Assembly (NCBI GenBank): GCA_011525265.1
Contig: WTHV01000080.1
Span: forward strand, 14,957-20,992
Direction: 5' to 3'
From: Alphaproteobacteria bacterium
GTDB taxonomy: Bacteria > Pseudomonadota > Alphaproteobacteria > Puniceispirillales > Puniceispirillaceae
DNA length: 6,036 nucleotides
In this document: piece by piece, positions 4,862-6,036 of the stretch
Layout of the letters: each line of letters starts with the position of its first letter
Numbering within the stretch: the first letter of the stretch is position 1
Program-made: the position numbers and the translations under genes
Notes under the pieces: model-generated
What the model was told of the DNA's origin: nothing
The model's input: only the letters and a program-made list of their open reading frames with translations
The model's database searches: none

Positions 4862-5821
4862 ATGTCAGTTCTCTCAGAAGCCCCTTTCATTGTTGGCTAT
4901 TATGATGATGCGGCCGATGCCTCACGCCTTGAAGCATGGCAAGCGCGCTTGCAACCATTCCTGCCAGCCATTCAATTAGTGCCTTTGGCCTCACCTGCCG
5001 CGCGTGATGCTATGGCTGTGACTGTCTGGAAGCCGCCTATTGGGAAAATTGCAGAAATGCCAAATGTGAAGGGAATTATTTCCCTTGGGCAGGGTGTTGA
5101 TCATATCTTCCGCGATAAGACCATCCCAGAAGCTTTGCCTGTTGTGCGACTTGTTGACCCTGATATGTCTGTTGCCCTTGGTCATTGGGTGTGTTTGGCC
5201 GTGCTAGAGAAATGCCGCAAAGCCGCTGATTATCGTGTCTTAGCCGCACGGCGTGAGTTCCGCCCTTTGCCACAAACAGATGCCCGTGCGATGAAAATTG
5301 GTGTCTATGGTGTCGGGGCTATTGGTCGCGAAGTCGTCAGGCAACTTGTTGCGCTTGGCTTTGATGTCACAGGCTATAACCGATCCCCACGCGCTGATGA
5401 TATCATATCTTATCATCATGGTGATGACGGGTTAAAGCTCATGCTAGAAGAGATGGATATTCATGTCTGTCTGATGCCTTTGACAGATGAGACAAGAGGC
5501 TTTTTTAATAAAAGCCGTTTTGCCCAAATGAAGGTGGGCGCCTATCTTATCAATGCAGGACGTGGTGGTCATGTGGTTGAAGATGATTTGCTTGGCGCGA
5601 TTAATTCAGGCCATCTGTCTGGGGCAAGCCTTGATGTCTTTGAACAAGAACCTTTGCCAGATAATCACGCCTTTTGGGGTCATCCACATATTACCATTTG
5701 GCCTCATGTTGCAGCACAAACAAATCCGCAAACAGCCTCTGAACAAGTGGCACGAGCGCTTGTGGCATTTGCTGAAGGCACGACCCCTGATAATATGGTT
5801 GATAAAGACCGCGGCTATTAG
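4862..5821 (+). CDS. ghrA: D-2-hydroxyacid dehydrogenase, glyoxylate/hydroxypyruvate reductase A type
   Basis: A cytoplasmic NAD(P)H enzyme that probably reduces glyoxylate to glycolate and hydroxypyruvate to glycerate. The 319 residues match the GhrA branch. The substrate-domain loop ISLGQGVDHI is at 73-82. The Rossmann motif GVYGVGAIGREVV is at 147-159 with G150, G152 and G155. The catalytic triad is R234 in NAGRGGHVVE, E263 in FEQEPLP, and H282 in PHVAAQT. After the second beta strand the sequence reads YNRSPR (172-177), with no acidic residue and with Arg and Ser, which suggests NADPH preference. The C-terminal DNMVDKDRGY is also typical of GhrA proteins. The start is set by AAGGTGA seven bases upstream. 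It is last in the cytochrome-hisN-ghrA run, and its TAG interlocks with the stop of the convergent aminopeptidase gene. Other 2-keto acids are possible substrates. Confidence 0.92.
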   Translation: MSVLSEAPFIVGYYDDAADASRLEAWQARLQPFLPAIQLVPLASPAARDAMAVTVWKPPIGKIAEMPNVKGIISLGQGVDHIFRDKTIPEALPVVRLVDPDMSVALGHWVCLAVLEKCRKAADYRVLAARREFRPLPQTDARAMKIGVYGVGAIGREVVRQLVALGFDVTGYNRSPRADDIISYHHGDDGLKLMLEEMDIHVCLMPLTDETRGFFNKSRFAQMKVGAYLINAGRGGHVVEDDLLGAINSGHLSGASLDVFEQEPLPDNHAFWGHPHITIWPHVAAQTNPQTASEQVARALVAFAEGTTPDNMVDKDRGY

Positions 5822-6036
5822 GTCAATTCTTCAATAAAGCGGAAAATCGCGCGCAGTCCCATAGCCTCGCCGCCTTTTGGACGGCCAGGCTGACTTGCCA
5901 GATTCCATGCCATCACATCAATATGCGCCCAATTCACATCCTTGCCTGTAAAGCGGCGCAAGAATAAGGCGGCTGTAATGGCCCCGCCATAGCCAGATGG
6001 CCCTGTGCTTGAAAGGGCCATATGGCCTGTATCTAG
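5818..6036 (-). CDS. M17 (leucyl) aminopeptidase family protein, C-terminal 72 codons only
   Basis: The reading frame enters from the right edge as LDTGHMALSSTGPSGYGG and runs to TAA at 5820-5818, so the ATG visible at 6021 is internal rather than the start. Segments typical of the end of the M17 catalytic domain are GGAITAALFLRRF and NWAHIDVMAWN, followed by PGRPKGGEAMGLRAIF. The AWN...GRP.GGEA ending is that of the alphaproteobacterial leucyl aminopeptidase family branch rather than classical PepA. Relatives are di-metal cytoplasmic exopeptidases that release N-terminal residues from peptides. The metal ligands lie in the missing upstream part, so activity cannot be judged. The gene converges on ghrA with a four-base overlap. 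Confidence 0.9.
   Translation of the reverse strand, partial: LDTGHMALSSTGPSGYGGAITAALFLRRFTGKDVNWAHIDVMAWNLASQPGRPKGGEAMGLRAIFRFIEELT

Noticed and set aside
1..6036. tRNA genes, CRISPR arrays, insertion sequences, phage or defence genes
   Set aside because: None was seen on either strand by eye; the window is filled by core genes with short gaps.

Overview
This window is ordinary-looking core chromosome from an alphaproteobacterium. The evidence is the kdsB-pheA pair beside a divergent membrane-anchored cytochrome c of the CycM type, an SRP RNA gene just upstream of dnaX, and an M17 aminopeptidase with an alphaproteobacterial-style C-terminus. KdsB implies a Gram-negative outer membrane with Kdo-containing lipopolysaccharide. 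Moderate GC and very tight gene packing would suit a free-living marine lineage such as the SAR116 group, but that is inference only. I see no insertion sequence, phage gene, tRNA, CRISPR array or other accessory cargo.

Layout. The left half reads leftward: dnaX (DNA polymerase III tau/gamma, C-terminus beyond base 1), preceded by the 4.5S-type SRP RNA gene (ffs) with its own recognisable promoter, then pheA (prephenate dehydratase) and kdsB (CMP-Kdo synthetase). kdsB and pheA are 39 bases apart and probably share a transcript. A 199-base divergent intergenic region (3240-3438) separates kdsB from a rightward three-gene run: a membrane-anchored cytochrome c, a HisN-type inositol-monophosphatase-family phosphatase, and a GhrA-type D-2-hydroxyacid dehydrogenase. 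Gaps of 15 and 28 bases suggest one operon. At the right edge the C-terminal 72 codons of a leftward M17 aminopeptidase converge on ghrA, and the two stop codons interlock in the four bases TTAG.

Function. The genes are housekeeping and do not form one pathway: replication clamp loading (DnaX), membrane-protein targeting (SRP RNA), phenylalanine synthesis (PheA), LPS core precursor activation (KdsB), respiratory electron transfer (cytochrome c), probable histidine synthesis (HisN), glyoxylate/hydroxypyruvate reduction (GhrA) and peptide turnover (M17).

The least explained material is non-coding. It comprises a C/A opposition in the otherwise conserved SRP RNA binding domain, a 12-base tandem repeat against the dnaX start, and an inverted repeat plus a GNRA-capped leader hairpin ahead of the cytochrome gene. 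I found no convincing new biological system.
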